NCBI GenBank assembly: GCA_017465085.1
Contig: JAFTWW010000012.1
Location: 1-34,265 of the forward strand
DNA length: 34,265 nucleotides
Direction of reading: 5' to 3'
From: Clostridia bacterium
Lineage (GTDB): Bacteria > Bacillota > Clostridia > Oscillospirales > Acutalibacteraceae
A program made the translations under genes and the position numbers. Of this stretch, positions 7,801 through 18,900 are shown in pieces. Under the pieces are notes generated by a model. It saw only the letters and a list, made by a program, of their open reading frames with translations, ran no database searches and had not been told where the DNA came from. Within the stretch, counting starts at the first letter, position 1. Every line of letters starts with the position of its first letter.

Positions 7801-10406
7801 ACGGCGACTACGGTACCGCCGTTACGGTTGCTTCAAACGGCAATAAGATTGAGTATTTATATAGCCTTTATGATGATTCGGATATCGAAGCTTTGAGGGT
7901 TGTTACCGAAAGCGAAAGCGTTAGCGAGATTAAGTTCTATACCTCCACGGCTAAGAGCGCCATCGATAATGATGCTTCACTTGTTTATTCTTATAATAAG
8001 ACAACGGATGGAGCAAAAACCATATTCAGCAAAACCTTTGTTGATGCGCCTATAAAGGCAAGCTTTATTAAGATTGTTGTCACCGTTTCGGGCGACTTTG
8101 ACCCCACAGAGATTGAGGCAATCGGTTGGGATTCGGGCAGAGGAGTTTACGAAAACCTTGCCCTTAATAACAGTAGCTACACAAGATTCTATCTTGTTGA
8201 TACAGCGACTAAGGAATATGAATCGTCATCCGCCTATTTCGATGTTTGGCTTCCTGGCTGGAGCTATTGGAGTGATTATCACGATTATCCTTACGCTCTT
8301 GATGGCGATTTAGGTACCATTTACGCTTACTTCGGCGGTGTGAATAATTCTCAATCCATAAACATTTATCTTAATTTGCAGACCATAAGCTGTGTTGATA
8401 ATGTTTCGGTTTACACAGGTATGTTAGAGGATTACAGACCCTCTAAGATGAATCTTTATATGGGCAACAGTATTGAAGAGCTGTTTGCCGCCGATGCGGT
8501 ACCCGTTAAGCAATGGACCGAGAAAGTTCCCGATGCCACAGGTTATAGCGGTAGCGTTTCAAATGATGAAGAAACCGAGGGCGAGGATGTTTTCGATCCC
8601 GAGGGCGAGGGCGATATTGAGGTTGATTTCGGCACGGGCGATTTCGTTTCGGGCGACCTTTCGAGCGGAGAAGAAACCGAACAGACCTACACCTACGCCG
8701 AAAAATACGGTCTTTACGAGGCTGATTTCATAGCCCAGAAGGCAACCTGCATCCGCTTGGAGATTGTTGAATCCAACCCCACCTACTTTGCTCATAAGAA
8801 CAAGGTTGGCGGTATAATCTCCGAGATTATGGTTAACGGCTTCGAGCTTTCGGGAAGCGCCGCTTCCGCAGTAGTTGATGCCGCAAATGATATGACGATG
8901 CGCGCTTTCGACCCCACCGCGTATAACGATTTTACCGCAGGCACAGTTGAGGCTCCCACCCCCATGGGTAGTTATATGGGTGAGCCTATTGTATCGGTTG
9001 ATGGCATAGGCGATAACGTTGCCTATTCCACCTGCACTTCAACCTACGGCTATGTGGAATTCACCTCCACTTCTGATATGACGGCGGATGTAACCCTTGC
9101 CGATGTTGAGGATATTTATTTCTCGTATAAGGTGAACAACGCCTATTCCGAGGGTAGCGCCGCGGCGAGAATTTATATCTATGACCAAAACGGGAAGATT
9201 GCTAATAGCTTTGCCTCCACAGGTACAGGCACAGTTCTCTTCATTCCCGTTTCAAACACAGAGTGGGTTAACACCTCTATGAGAGCGGTAACGGGAGAGA
9301 ATTGGAAGGATGCGGTTGTTGATTCCTTCAACACGGTTTACGGCAATAGTGAAGAGAACGCTCTTACTCAGGCCGATATTTCCATAAGCAAGATTCGTTT
9401 CGGCTTTAATCAGGCGGCTCAGGCCGATATGAGCTTCAGTAGCCTGTATTATGAGTTCAACGAGGGCTGTAACCCTTACGCCAATAACATAACGCATAAT
9501 CTTGGCGAAAATAATCAGGAGCCCGCGCTTTCACCCTCCGCTTACTATTCTGATGCCCGTTACACCCCCGAGATTCTCTCGGGCGAGCATACGAGTCAAT
9601 ATGTATCGTTAAAGGGTATAGGCAGTGAAATTTGCAATGTTCCCTGCGCGGCAGGAGCAGGTTATGTTGAGTGGGCAACCACCACGGCCGCTTCTGATAA
9701 AACACTTGCGGATGTTCAGGATATCTATTTCTCATATAAAGTAGATAATGCTATATCTCCGCTTGGAAGCGTGGCAAACGCCAGAATTTATATTTATGAC
9801 CAAAACGGAACGATTGCTAACACCTTCGCCTCAACGGGCACATCTACCGTAGTAGCTCTGCCCCTTGCAAATACCGAGTGGACTGAAACCTCCATAAGAG
9901 AGATTGCAGGTGGAAACTGGAAGGAACTCTTGATTGAATCCTTCTCCACCGCCCATGGCGAAGAGCTTAGCGCCGATGAAATTTCGATTTCGCAGATAAG
10001 ATTGGGCTTTAATGACGCGGGAGCAGGCGATATATCCTTCTCATCGATGTATTATGAGTATAACGATATCTCCTCAGCTTCCATTGCCAGCGCAAACCGA
10101 GTTTTGAGCAGCGCGCGCGGTCTTATAGACCCCACCACCGCAACCAAGGAAAGCGCCCGCGAGTTTAAGTACACCGTGGGAGTTCTGGCAGAGTTGCTTG
10201 GAGCGGAGCCTGTAAGCGAATACTGTATCTCAGGTGATTATCAGAGAACACAGGTTGCCCTTAAGGATGTGGCATTGCTTGCGCAGTACCTTGATGGCAC
10301 CTTGGGTAATGATGATTACATAGATCTTAACTGCGCCGATGTGAATAACGATGGCAAAATAACAGAAGCAGATCTTATTGCCCTTCGCAAAATGCTGTTT
10401 GGATAA
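4833..10406 (+). CDS. Giant modular dockerin protein, multiple discoidin/jelly-roll domains
   Basis: An 1857-residue secreted, apparently non-catalytic protein. A signal peptide ends near Ala33 (A-S-A). Two ~245-aa units with a helical 'LLTAWGNM / LKTAWGKI' start (~52 and ~297) and a jelly-roll-like beta domain follow. Four discoidin (F5/8 type C, CBM32-like) segments begin near residues 597, 769, 952 and 1106; the fourth has a long acidic insert. Then come two near-duplicate beta domains (~1370-1545 and ~1570-1750) and a C-terminal dockerin (~1795-1857). The second dockerin repeat (DVNNDGKITEADLIALRKML) is canonical; the first (DYQRTQVALKDVALLAQYL) has lost its calcium-loop Asp/Asn ligands. 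RBS GGGAGGGG. Probably a glycan-binding subunit attached to a cohesin-bearing scaffold. Confidence 0.8.
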   Translation: MKKFIYKNISVVLSLTLVLGVLFPCLSGFGASAYTAENQAKKTQFDTAVQTLLTAWGNMDEDTSAFTYPYKWVDDSSTTQVSVLTDAADPTGVSLGGKTADITVADTSAGDGKAKVVYAFNLNLNQISAFTIGDIEDICFWLKTDKDINARFYFNSPSYDEPYNNFTLNSEIKSFKNGYSYSASASADWQKVSIREMLGEEAFLAWRSAHATGAFIRFNADFALASEGDAATVTLGGARFDYKDAVELPEGVENLSPYELLSEAEGFDISGLNNTAEFTSAKQSLATLLANAFDPTELKTAWGKINRLAMTDYLYPYGMINTDTDKTDGSYEDAIYFREGVEGVTTTYNLNEDKYLFGEKSATFDFALCKNRTAISTGDNQNTVYLSVDADTVAEDELADNFGTVRNLYGADDLQFSFVVNKINTAATGAKLGFRITGTYGTFGVRKSSISYDINEDMVGEVITVKFSDLAESAGMPNWKQAFTTEGGTIARIELQLFDDDSENNIAVNMTVGTVVSILYNDVPTDSETESWNISDWVYAAKSLDLTGYHETEDFLAALSSAEEIREISGIEKSSAVTTYNELASADVSGFGENLLAGITPEINYYDGVSENKTAMFTVNYEKFADGNIFIGDTITGADFSNSGSFVEFIYDLKKINAIDKVAVASVSNSALRNYKYKLYGARTEGELFTADSLLLTYVNRDGSAAQIIDYSGEPQVTARYIALRIYTPACDMSAFDNTVRLNELGVWGYSKDYSLEGMEFSASRIESLGNNILANGDVKPFVRANTGNRQKFTGLFDAEKYPLTNVFDKDVNTAIAVSGNYRMRYASDTTSLHIYFDLGKAYSINKFMLSSMNAVYNEIGKYKVHASNDLNQLFTQNSVVAEHDNTVNTSKMQIITMKTDVVARYVSFHITLAVSDYEALIAKHGKGYEGAAIRISELGVFGEEYERVPVKQNVLAHVPVEINRVDGDGNKVAIGETEYSATGHKLTYDGDYGTAVTVASNGNKIEYLYSLYDDSDIEALRVVTESESVSEIKFYTSTAKSAIDNDASLVYSYNKTTDGAKTIFSKTFVDAPIKASFIKIVVTVSGDFDPTEIEAIGWDSGRGVYENLALNNSSYTRFYLVDTATKEYESSSAYFDVWLPGWSYWSDYHDYPYALDGDLGTIYAYFGGVNNSQSINIYLNLQTISCVDNVSVYTGMLEDYRPSKMNLYMGNSIEELFAADAVPVKQWTEKVPDATGYSGSVSNDEETEGEDVFDPEGEGDIEVDFGTGDFVSGDLSSGEETEQTYTYAEKYGLYEADFIAQKATCIRLEIVESNPTYFAHKNKVGGIISEIMVNGFELSGSAASAVVDAANDMTMRAFDPTAYNDFTAGTVEAPTPMGSYMGEPIVSVDGIGDNVAYSTCTSTYGYVEFTSTSDMTADVTLADVEDIYFSYKVNNAYSEGSAAARIYIYDQNGKIANSFASTGTGTVLFIPVSNTEWVNTSMRAVTGENWKDAVVDSFNTVYGNSEENALTQADISISKIRFGFNQAAQADMSFSSLYYEFNEGCNPYANNITHNLGENNQEPALSPSAYYSDARYTPEILSGEHTSQYVSLKGIGSEICNVPCAAGAGYVEWATTTAASDKTLADVQDIYFSYKVDNAISPLGSVANARIYIYDQNGTIANTFASTGTSTVVALPLANTEWTETSIREIAGGNWKELLIESFSTAHGEELSADEISISQIRLGFNDAGAGDISFSSMYYEYNDISSASIASANRVLSSARGLIDPTTATKESAREFKYTVGVLAELLGAEPVSEYCISGDYQRTQVALKDVALLAQYLDGTLGNDDYIDLNCADVNNDGKITEADLIALRKMLFG
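8950..10080 (+). repeat. Two-copy intragenic duplication (~600 bp unit)
   Basis: The DNA at ~8998-9460 and ~9604-10060 encodes the same domain twice. Shared stretches include the codons for DIYFSYKV, ARIYIYDQNG and NTEW. The period is about 606 bp. The copies differ mainly at synonymous and loop positions. Confidence 0.7.
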
Positions 10407-10410
10407 ATTA

Positions 10411-10447
10411 AAAAGGACTTGTTCACAATGTGAACAAGTCCTTTTTT
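10411..10447 (+). terminator. Strong intrinsic terminator of operon 1
   Basis: A perfect 16-bp stem (10411-10426 with 10430-10445), loop AAT, T-run to 10447, five bases after the dockerin gene stop codon. Confidence 0.92.
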
Positions 10448-10736
10448 CAAATAATAAATAATAGATAATAAAGAATAAAATCGGTGTTAGCCGCTACGCC
10501 TGCGAACCTTTTGGACAGCATCGTAGATTTTTTGGTAAATTTTGAACAAATATCCATTTTTAAGGGAAAAAGGTTTGTCAATTTACAAAAAACCTTAAAA
10601 AAAGCAATAAACAACCAAAGAAAAAGCATAGACAAATCGTGAACTTTCTGTTAATATATAGGTAAGATGCGCCGAGTGTCCCCATTTGTTGTTTTTGAGC
10701 GGTGAAAATGCCCCAAAAAAGTCTATGTTGCATAGG
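10448..10736. other. A/T-rich intergenic spacer with interspersed element
   Basis: No supportable gene. It begins with an AATAATAAATAATAGATAATAAAG stretch and a GTTAGC...GCGAAC palindromic element (10481-10507). A weak hairpin AAGGTTTGT...ACAAAAAACCTT lies at ~10568-10594. CATAGAC (10627-10633) and GTCTATG (10721-10727) form a widely spaced inverted repeat just upstream of the operon-2 promoter. A 62-codon minus-strand frame here is A/T-rich, has no RBS and is not credible. Confidence 0.6.
10451..10510. repeat. Small interspersed palindromic element (copy b)
   Basis: An A/T-rich AATAATAGATAATAAAGAATA stretch, then TCGGTGTTAGC-CGCTACGCCT-GCGAACC. The core is an imperfect palindrome and matches the elements at 19535-19590 and 34007-34050. 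Confidence 0.5.
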
Positions 10737-10766
10737 TTGACCGTGGGTGGATTTTTACTGTAAAAT
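10737..10766 (+). promoter_or_regulatory. Promoter of glycosidase/giant-protein operon 2
   Basis: TTGACC (10737-10742), 18 bases, TAAAAT (10761-10766), placing the start of transcription ~65 bases before the ATG at 10838. It is nearly the same -35/-10 pair as for operon 1. Confidence 0.7.
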
Positions 10767-10837
10767 GATAGTGGGCCAATGTTTCAATACATACAATGTA
10801 TTGTTATAAATTCTACGGCGTTCGAAAGGAGAAAACT

Positions 10838-12964
10838 ATGAAAGGAAAATTTTCAAAGCGTGTGCTTATGAGCGTAGCTTCCTTTGCAATCTGTATTGCA
10901 ATAGCAGTCGCCTCATTAGCGCTCCCCGCAGTAGGCGCTTCGGAAAGAACGGTCAATGTTGATTTCGGCACCGTTCTCAATGAGGACTACTTAGGCATAG
11001 GCGACAACTACTGGGTTGGACCTTATGATTACAAAAACACAGGTATGATGGATGCTTATCAAACCGTTAACGATAAGCACAATAATGTTCTAAAGCCTGC
11101 TTATGTAAGAATGATGTTCTTCCCCCACTGGCTCGTTAATCGCGACCTCAGCGAAGAAGAGCAGGAAGCCAACTATATGAACGGAATTTATTATTTCGAA
11201 TCCGAAGAGTTTAAGGCTTTCGTAAGAAAATCCAAGTCTATCTCCGATGGCGGCGGCTCTATTTGTCTTAATATGGGCGGCGGCCTTACCGATGATGTCC
11301 TTTCTTGGTGGGGTATTAAGCATGTAACCCGTCAGGCAGGCGGTAAATCTGCGCCTGATGATTTAGGTCAGTTTGCCCACTTTACCACCGCTATCATTCA
11401 GAGACTCTTGGATGAAGGCGTTAATGTTAAGTATCTCTCTTTCTATAACGAGATTAACAACGGTTGTTATGAGGCCTTCTTTGATAAGAGAATTTATTGG
11501 ACCGAAATGATAAGAGATATCCATTTTGCTCTTGAGGATGCAGGTCTTCGCGATGATATCAAGATTTTCGCAACCGAGCTTACAGGTTATTATGATAGCG
11601 AGGATAACGAGGTTATCGGTAATACTATGCAGATAGCTTACGATACCCTTATTGTTCCGGGTTATGCCGATTATCTTAATACTCATACATATCAGGGCAC
11701 CAGAACTGCTGAGCAACTGCTCAAGGACCTTACTTCAAATATTGAAAACGTTAAGGCAAAATTCTCCCAAACCCGTCTTTTTGCTAACGAGTTCGGCTCC
11801 TATACTCCAAACGGTGGCGAAAACGCCAATTCGATGGAGTTTAATATGAGCGACCTTACCATTATCATAAACGAGTCTAATTTGGGATATGGCGGCTCTG
11901 CAGGTTGGTTCTGGCTTGGCGATAGAATTCCCGCGCCTCTTAATATGGGTCACGCCGATGTTGCTTCGGGTATGAGCTCTCAGCCCTCTTACGGTCTTGC
12001 GCTTGTAAGTGAAAACTATAACGCACGCGGTCTTGCAATGCGTTATATCCCCCGAAACAGCAAGGTTGTTAAATCAACTCCCGATAGTAACGATATCAAC
12101 AGCGCCGTTTATGTTAAGGGCGAGGATACTACTGTTTTGCTTGAGATTGAGCCTTCTAAAGATACCCGCGAGCTTAAGGTAAATCTCGGCTCCGCTTATG
12201 CAGGCAAAACCTTCGGTATCCACTATGATAGCATGGGTAATGATACCAACCGCGATGGTCACGATGATGCAATCACCTTTGCAGATTCAACCCTTCTCGC
12301 AACCAGAAGCGAGGAGCGTATGGTTGGCCCCGATGGCTACCTTAGATGGACTATTCCTGCCGATGAGCATAACCTCAATGTTGTTATGACCACCCTTGCT
12401 GAGCAGGTTCAGGTTGAGTTCGATATGGAAGAGGTTTCTGTAGCGGCAGGCGGCAGCGTAAATATTTCTGTTAAGGATGTTTACGGTGTTGAAGGTGATG
12501 CAGTTGATTTCGAAATCTATGATTTCAGCGCAGTAGGTGAAGCAGATGATTATCAGCTCGCAGATGCCGGCACCCTAGCTTCTATCGGCACCCTTTCAAA
12601 TGTTACCGATAATAGCGTTACCTTTAACGCTTCCTCTGAGCTTAAGAGGGGCGATGTTATCGCTATTAAGGCAACTCCCAGAGCCGCTATGTCAGATGAT
12701 GTTGCAGGCTACGGTATTGCTATCATTCGCGTAGGCGAATATATAACCTACTATAGAGCTGACTGCATTACTAAGGGACAGGATAAGATTCCCGTTAAGT
12801 ATGCAATCGGCGAAGTAACCGACCTTAAAGCTTATACCGTTGACGGTATGGATTTCGGCGGTTGGTACTTAACAGAAGATTTCTCAGGCGACCCTGTTAC
12901 AAAGACAGACGCTTCCTGGAACAACACCACCGTTCTTTACGGTAAATTCACAGAAAAAGAGTAA
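10838..12964 (+). CDS. Secreted clan GH-A-like glycoside hydrolase (paralog 2)
   Basis: A 708-residue secreted glycosidase-like protein, clearly paralogous to the one at 2770: same signal peptide style (KGKFSKRVLMSVASF) and same barrel landmarks (LGIGDNYW ~52-59, KPAYVRMMF ~86-94). The likely acid/base is Glu205 in SFYNEINN, the likely nucleophile Glu318 in LFANEFGS, and His283 lies in THTY. It ends with an extra ~65-residue module (YITYYRAD...FGGWYLTEDFSG...LYGKF) resembling the InlB B-repeat/Listeria-Bacteroides repeat, absent from paralog 1. The start at 10838 is chosen because AAAGGAG lies 7 bases upstream; an in-frame ATG at 10796 has none. The giant gene follows after 14 bases. Confidence 0.75.
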   Translation: MKGKFSKRVLMSVASFAICIAIAVASLALPAVGASERTVNVDFGTVLNEDYLGIGDNYWVGPYDYKNTGMMDAYQTVNDKHNNVLKPAYVRMMFFPHWLVNRDLSEEEQEANYMNGIYYFESEEFKAFVRKSKSISDGGGSICLNMGGGLTDDVLSWWGIKHVTRQAGGKSAPDDLGQFAHFTTAIIQRLLDEGVNVKYLSFYNEINNGCYEAFFDKRIYWTEMIRDIHFALEDAGLRDDIKIFATELTGYYDSEDNEVIGNTMQIAYDTLIVPGYADYLNTHTYQGTRTAEQLLKDLTSNIENVKAKFSQTRLFANEFGSYTPNGGENANSMEFNMSDLTIIINESNLGYGGSAGWFWLGDRIPAPLNMGHADVASGMSSQPSYGLALVSENYNARGLAMRYIPRNSKVVKSTPDSNDINSAVYVKGEDTTVLLEIEPSKDTRELKVNLGSAYAGKTFGIHYDSMGNDTNRDGHDDAITFADSTLLATRSEERMVGPDGYLRWTIPADEHNLNVVMTTLAEQVQVEFDMEEVSVAAGGSVNISVKDVYGVEGDAVDFEIYDFSAVGEADDYQLADAGTLASIGTLSNVTDNSVTFNASSELKRGDVIAIKATPRAAMSDDVAGYGIAIIRVGEYITYYRADCITKGQDKIPVKYAIGEVTDLKAYTVDGMDFGGWYLTEDFSGDPVTKTDASWNNTTVLYGKFTEKE

Positions 12965-12978
12965 AGGAGTAAAGAGAT

Positions 12979-15900
12979 ATGAAAAATTTTATTAAAAAAC
13001 ATCTTGCAGTAATTCTCTCCTTTGCTATCGTTTTAACAACAATTATGCCCGTTTTAGGCGGCATATTTACAAAAGCAGAGTCTGCGGAGATACTTGCTGC
13101 AGTTGAAACACTTAAACAAGAATGGGTAAAGCTTGACGTTTACCATAATGACGGCACCCTCCTTCCAAACAGGTGGTTTGGCGCCGCCGGCTCTCATGAT
13201 GCTTCCGTTACCTCAAAGGCCTCCACGGCCTATACGGGCGCTTTGCCCGAGGGTGGCTATATCGGTAATAGATATATGGAGTTTACTCTTGCAGGCGCGG
13301 GCACATTTGACAGCAATAAGCAAGTTGCATTATACGAATCCGGTATTACCTCTACAAACGCTGATACCATAAAGGATTTTGTTTTATGGATTAAGCCCAC
13401 CTTCGCAGGAACTGAAAATATAACTGTTAAATACCGTGTTCACGGCGGCGGACTTTATCAGCCCGCAGAGGCATTTACCATTCCCGCAACGCAGAGTGGA
13501 AATTGGGTAAGGGTATCCTTAAAGGAGACCATTGGATCGGATGCCTATGCTACCGCCTTCGGTTCAAGAACAGCTCAGATAACCCGTCTTGATGTTTGCT
13601 TCTCAGGTAACAATGGCGATACTGTAATCACAGGTAGCCCGATTTTAGTTAAGGCGGCAGCCCTTCCCGCAGGCTCAGAGAGCTGGAGCGGCGATGAGTG
13701 GCTCGATGCCGCTAAGGCCGTAACAGGCATCGTTAACGATGCTACCGCTTTCAATGCGGCTATTTTAGCCCTTGAGGCAGCTATTGCAAATCAGTCTCCC
13801 CAAGAATTAGCATTAAACGAGTTAAAGGCTGCTTGGAAAAATCTTGGCAGCGGTGTAAACAGCACCTTGGTTGTTAACCGTCTTTTCGTAGGCGGCACAA
13901 ATCAGGGCGGCGTTGGAATAGGCTCATCAGCCTTCCCCGAGGCTCTTCCCACAGGAGTAAATCTCGGTACAACATACACAGAGCTTTCTCTTACCGATGC
14001 GGCTATCAATGTTTCGGGTCGCTCCCAGCAGATATTCCTTGAAGGAAATTCAACTAATACTGTTGGCGATATGAAAGATATCGTATTCTGGGTTAAGCCT
14101 ACCTTTGCAGGCACGGGAAATATTTCCTTCAATGTTACTGTTACTTTCAACGCTCAGAACACATATTCTAATCCCGTAGTTATCCCTGCATCCAAGGATG
14201 GCCAGTGGATAGAGGTTTCTCTTAATGAGGTTGCAGGAGGCAACTGGAAGGCAAACTTTGGCGACGCCTCAGCTAAGCCAATGAGAATAGAAATAACCTA
14301 TACCGGTAACAACGGCGATAAGCTGATTGTGGGTAGCGCTATTGAGGTTCTTTCAGATAGCACCGCTCTTCCCACAGGATGCGATGCTTGGGATTACGCT
14401 ACTTGGGTAACCGAGGCTCGCGCCCTTGACCTTACGGGTAAGGTTTATACCTCAAAATTCCTTGCCGCTATCTCAAACCTTGAAATCACACTCGGCGAAG
14501 AGTATGATAAGGCGGTTGCTATAAACGAGCTTAAGGAAGCTTGGAAAAACTTAGGCAGCGAGGTTAACGGCCTTGGCGTTGGCAGATATTTCGGCGCCGC
14601 AGGCACCAGCACAGGATATATAAATAAGACTCCTAACACCTATACAGAAGAGCTTCCCGCAGGTGTTAACTTGGGCAGATTCTGGGGCGAAGCCACCCTT
14701 GAGGGCGCAGGCGATATGTCCACCAATAAACAGCTTGTATTGTTTGAGCTTGATGGCTCTGCAAATACAATCGGAGATATTGAGGATGTTCGTTTCTGGG
14801 TTAAACCCACCTTCGCAGGCACCTCTGATATGACCATTAAGGCATCTGTTAATACTCCTAACCGTAATGTCTATGCAGGAGAGTTTACTATTCCCGCATC
14901 CAAGAGCGGCCAGTGGGTACAGGTTTCCTTTGATGCCATCGCAGGCGGAAATTGGAAATCAAACTTAAGCTCTGCCCTTGCTATTAAGCCTACCCGTTAT
15001 GACGTTGTTTTCTCAGGAAACAACGGCGATACCATTGTTGTTGGCTCTGCTCTTGAGGTTTTACCCGAAAGAGCTCTTCCCGCAGGTAGCGAAAGCTTTA
15101 CTGCTAATGATTGGGTTATAGCGGCCTCCGAGCTTGATTTAACCAATGCATTAAATGTTGATGCGTTTAATGCGGCTCTTGCAAATGTTGAACAGTATGC
15201 ATCCGCTTCTGCCGATGAATTAAAGGCTATCGGCAAGTTAAAGACCGCTTGGGAAAACCTTGGCGAGACTGCAATCAGCTCCCTCGTTCCCAACAGATAT
15301 TTTGTAAATGCCGTAAGCTCTGTAGCTCAGAAGAGCGCCGCAGGTTACAAGGAAGACCTTCCCGATGGCGTTACACTCGGTAAGCTTTACGGTGAGATTA
15401 GCCTTACCGATGCGGCTATCAATGTGGCAGGCCGTTCTCAGCAGTTATTCCTTGAGGCAAACTCTACCAACATTGTTAGTGACCTGGATGATATCGTGTT
15501 CTGGGTTAAGCCTACCTTCGCAGGTACGAAGGATATAACCTTTAACGTAACCGTTACCTTTAACGGTCAGAATACCTATGCAAATCCCGTAGTTATCCCC
15601 GCTTCCAAGAACGGCGAATGGATAGAGATATCCCTTAACGATGTTCAGGGTGGCAATTGGAAAACAACTTTCGGCGGCGTTGCATCAAGCAAGGTTGCCC
15701 GTATTGAGCTTACCTTCACAGGTAACAACGGAGATACAGTAATTGTTGGCTCCGCTATTGAGGTTACAGGTAAAAAGGCTCTTCCCGTAGGTACTGATGA
15801 TTGGGATGCAGATAAATGGATTGAAGCAGCCGAAGCTCTTGACCTTAAGGGCAGCGTTAATATAGCTGAATTTAAGGCCGCAGTTGATGAGCTTTACGCC

Positions 15901-18900
15901 TTCGCTTCACTTTCTAAGGAAGAAAAGCTGGCTATTAAGAATCTTAAGGCTGCTTGGGCTAAGATGGGCGCTATTACCACAAGCCCCCTTGTTACCAACA
16001 GAGCCTATATTGATGGCAAGCTCACTGCCGTTGGTCAATCCTCACTTACCTTTAGTGAAGAGCTTCCCGAGGGAGTTTCCATCGGCAATAAATATGCAAA
16101 CTTTGAAATAAAAGGCGCAGGCTCCTTTGATACAAATACTCAGGTATTGTTTATCGAAGGCAACAGCACTCATGTAACGGGCGACCTTGAAGATATCTTC
16201 TTCTATGTAAGGCCTATCTTTGCAGGTAGCGAGGATATGAGCATTAAGATTGCCGTTACCTATTCACAGCGTAATACCTACGCTAACCCCGTAGTTATCC
16301 CCGCTTCTAAGAGCGGCGAGTGGATAAGAATATCCCTTGATGAAGTTGCAGGCGGCGATTGGAAGGCAACCCTCGGCGGCGCCGCAAGCAGAACTGTAAT
16401 GCGACTTGAGCTTTGCATTTCCGGCAACGCAGGCGATGTTCTTACCGTTGGTAGCGGCTTTGAGGTAACCTCTGCCGCGGCTGAGATCCCCGCAGGAACA
16501 GATGAGTGGAACGTAGCCGATTGGCTCTATGCAACCGCTCACATCGACCCCTCTGATTATGTTGATTCTGAGGATTTCGTAGCCGCTCGCGCTTATGCAG
16601 AGCAGGTAAGAGATAAGCTTCTTATCGCAAGAAGCTGTACCCTTACTGAGTATGGCCTTTATACCGATGCCGAGGCAGACCTTACTGCCAAGCAGGATGC
16701 AAACATCCTTTTAGGTATCGTTCCCGACCTTTCTGTATTTGACGGAACTACCGCTAATGAGGCTACAAGCGATAGCATCGCTAACATTACCGATGGCGAT
16801 GTTAATACCTTCGCTACCGTTGATAATCTGGGCGGAACTACCGATACATTTGTTGACTTTGCCTTCAATGTTGACGGTATGGCAACCATAGAGCAGATTG
16901 CCCTTGTAAATCATATGACAAACCTTGCAGATAGGTATTATATCTATGCAGGCGATACCCGTTCCGAGCTGTTTATGGCTAAGAACTTAATCGCGGCTCA
17001 CACCTTAAGCGGCGAGAACGCAGTTCAGCTCTTTGATTTCACCACCAATGCGGTGGCAACGGGTAAGTTTATAGGTCTTCGCGTATATAGCGGTGCTCCT
17101 GCCGTTACAGTTCCCGAGCTTTATGCCTACGGCTCTGTTAAGATTTACTCTGTTGAAACAGGTAATTTCGATAACATTAAGGTGGCAGAAATAGGCAAAA
17201 ACCTACTTAATGGTATTGAGCCTAAGTTCAAGACCGCCGCCAGCCAGAAATATCCTTGGACAATGTTTAAGGGTCAGTTCTCTGCCCAGTCCAAGATAGA
17301 ATCCCTCACCGATGGCGATGTTAGCACAGGCGTTGGATACTATCAGCAGATTCCTGAATCGGCTGATGAGAATATCACCCTTCACATCTATTATGATTTG
17401 GGCGATACCTATACACTTGAAAAGCTTCTTTTACAGCACATCAGCCTTGCTAATTATCAGACAGGTAGATACGAGATTTATGCCTCTCAGGATATGGCAA
17501 GTCTGTTCTCCTCAAAGAGCAAGATTATCACTTATGATAATACTGTAAACGGACCTAACGGAACAAGCGTTACTCAGCTGTTTACACTCAGCAAGCAGAT
17601 TAACGCCCGTTATATAAGCTTCTGCGTTAAGTTCCCCGTTTCTAACTTTGAATATCTGTCTACACATACCAATCTTGGTATGGGCGTTCGTCTTATGGAG
17701 CTTGGTGTTTACGGCCCCCGTTATATTAAACCCTATGCGCTTGTAAACCTTGCTACCCGCACCGCTCTTGATGTTACCAAGATTGATGCAACAGGCAAGT
17801 CCACCAAGATTAACGATACCGAATATGATGGCGTTGAGCATAAGCTTACCTATGATGGTAAGGATGATACCTGGGCCTCCGTTGATTTGGCCGCAGGCGA
17901 GCAGTTAGAATTTTTCTATGACCTTGCCGCCGATCAGGTTATCAACAAGCTTGAGTTAAAGACCAATGCAGGCACCATCAAGAAGATGAAGGTTTACGCC
18001 TCCGATAAGCTTGAGGAAATGTCCAAGAGCACTTCGAGAGTATTTACCTACGATGCGTCTGTTAACGATATGGGTAGCGATGTATTCGTTGATTTCACCG
18101 AGAGCCCCAGAAGCATGCGTTATGTTCGCTTCGTAATTGAGGAAATCGAGGGCAATGTATTTGAGCCCGTTGAGATTGGAATCATCGGCGGTAACGATCA
18201 GGAATTCTTCTATAATAACCTTGCAGAAGGCAAGGGTGATTCCGCAGTATTCTTCACCGCGAATAAGAACGGCACCAATGTTATCTCCGAGCATATCAAT
18301 AAGTGGAAGTTCGGTCATACCACATGGTCTGTTATGTATCATAGCGGCAACGCTCTTGATAACGATCCCGATACCGTATTCGATTTCTACGGCGGTGTTA
18401 ACGGTGAAGAAAGCCTCAATATGCTTATCGATATGGGCACACTTAACTCCATTGATAACATTCAGATTTGGGGCGGAAGCTCAGAAAAATATTGGCCCGA
18501 TGAAATCAATTTCTACTTCGGCACTAACGACCTTGATATATTCAGCAAAGAGGCCGTTCCTGCTAAGAAGTGGACCACTAAGGCGGCTGACGGAATCTTT
18601 AATTTCGATTTCGTTCCTCAGATTGCCCAGTATGTAAGAGTTGAGATAGTTCGCAGTGATGATACCATCTACTCACTGGAGAGATACGGCAACAAGATTG
18701 CAACCGTTTTAGCTGAAATTCAGGTTAACGGTCTTGAAGCAAGAGGCCGCGTTGTTGATGGCGTTGTTGCTTCCTTCACAGATGAGGAAACAGGTATAAC
18801 TGTAGATATTAACGCTCTTCGCGATAACGATGTTTACACCACCGTTCAGGATATCCTCGTTGTTAAGAGAAAGGCAACAGCTGATGAAGTTTCCGATGCT

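Noticed and set aside
8074-8733. Extra frames inside the giant genes on both strands
   Set aside because: They lie wholly inside strongly supported genes, lack ribosome binding sites and show Ile/Arg-rich shadow composition.
10411-10445. parS-like palindrome (TTGTTCAC...GTGAACAA)
   Set aside because: It is the stem of a strong terminator with a T-run directly after a stop codon. The sequence differs from the known parS consensus.
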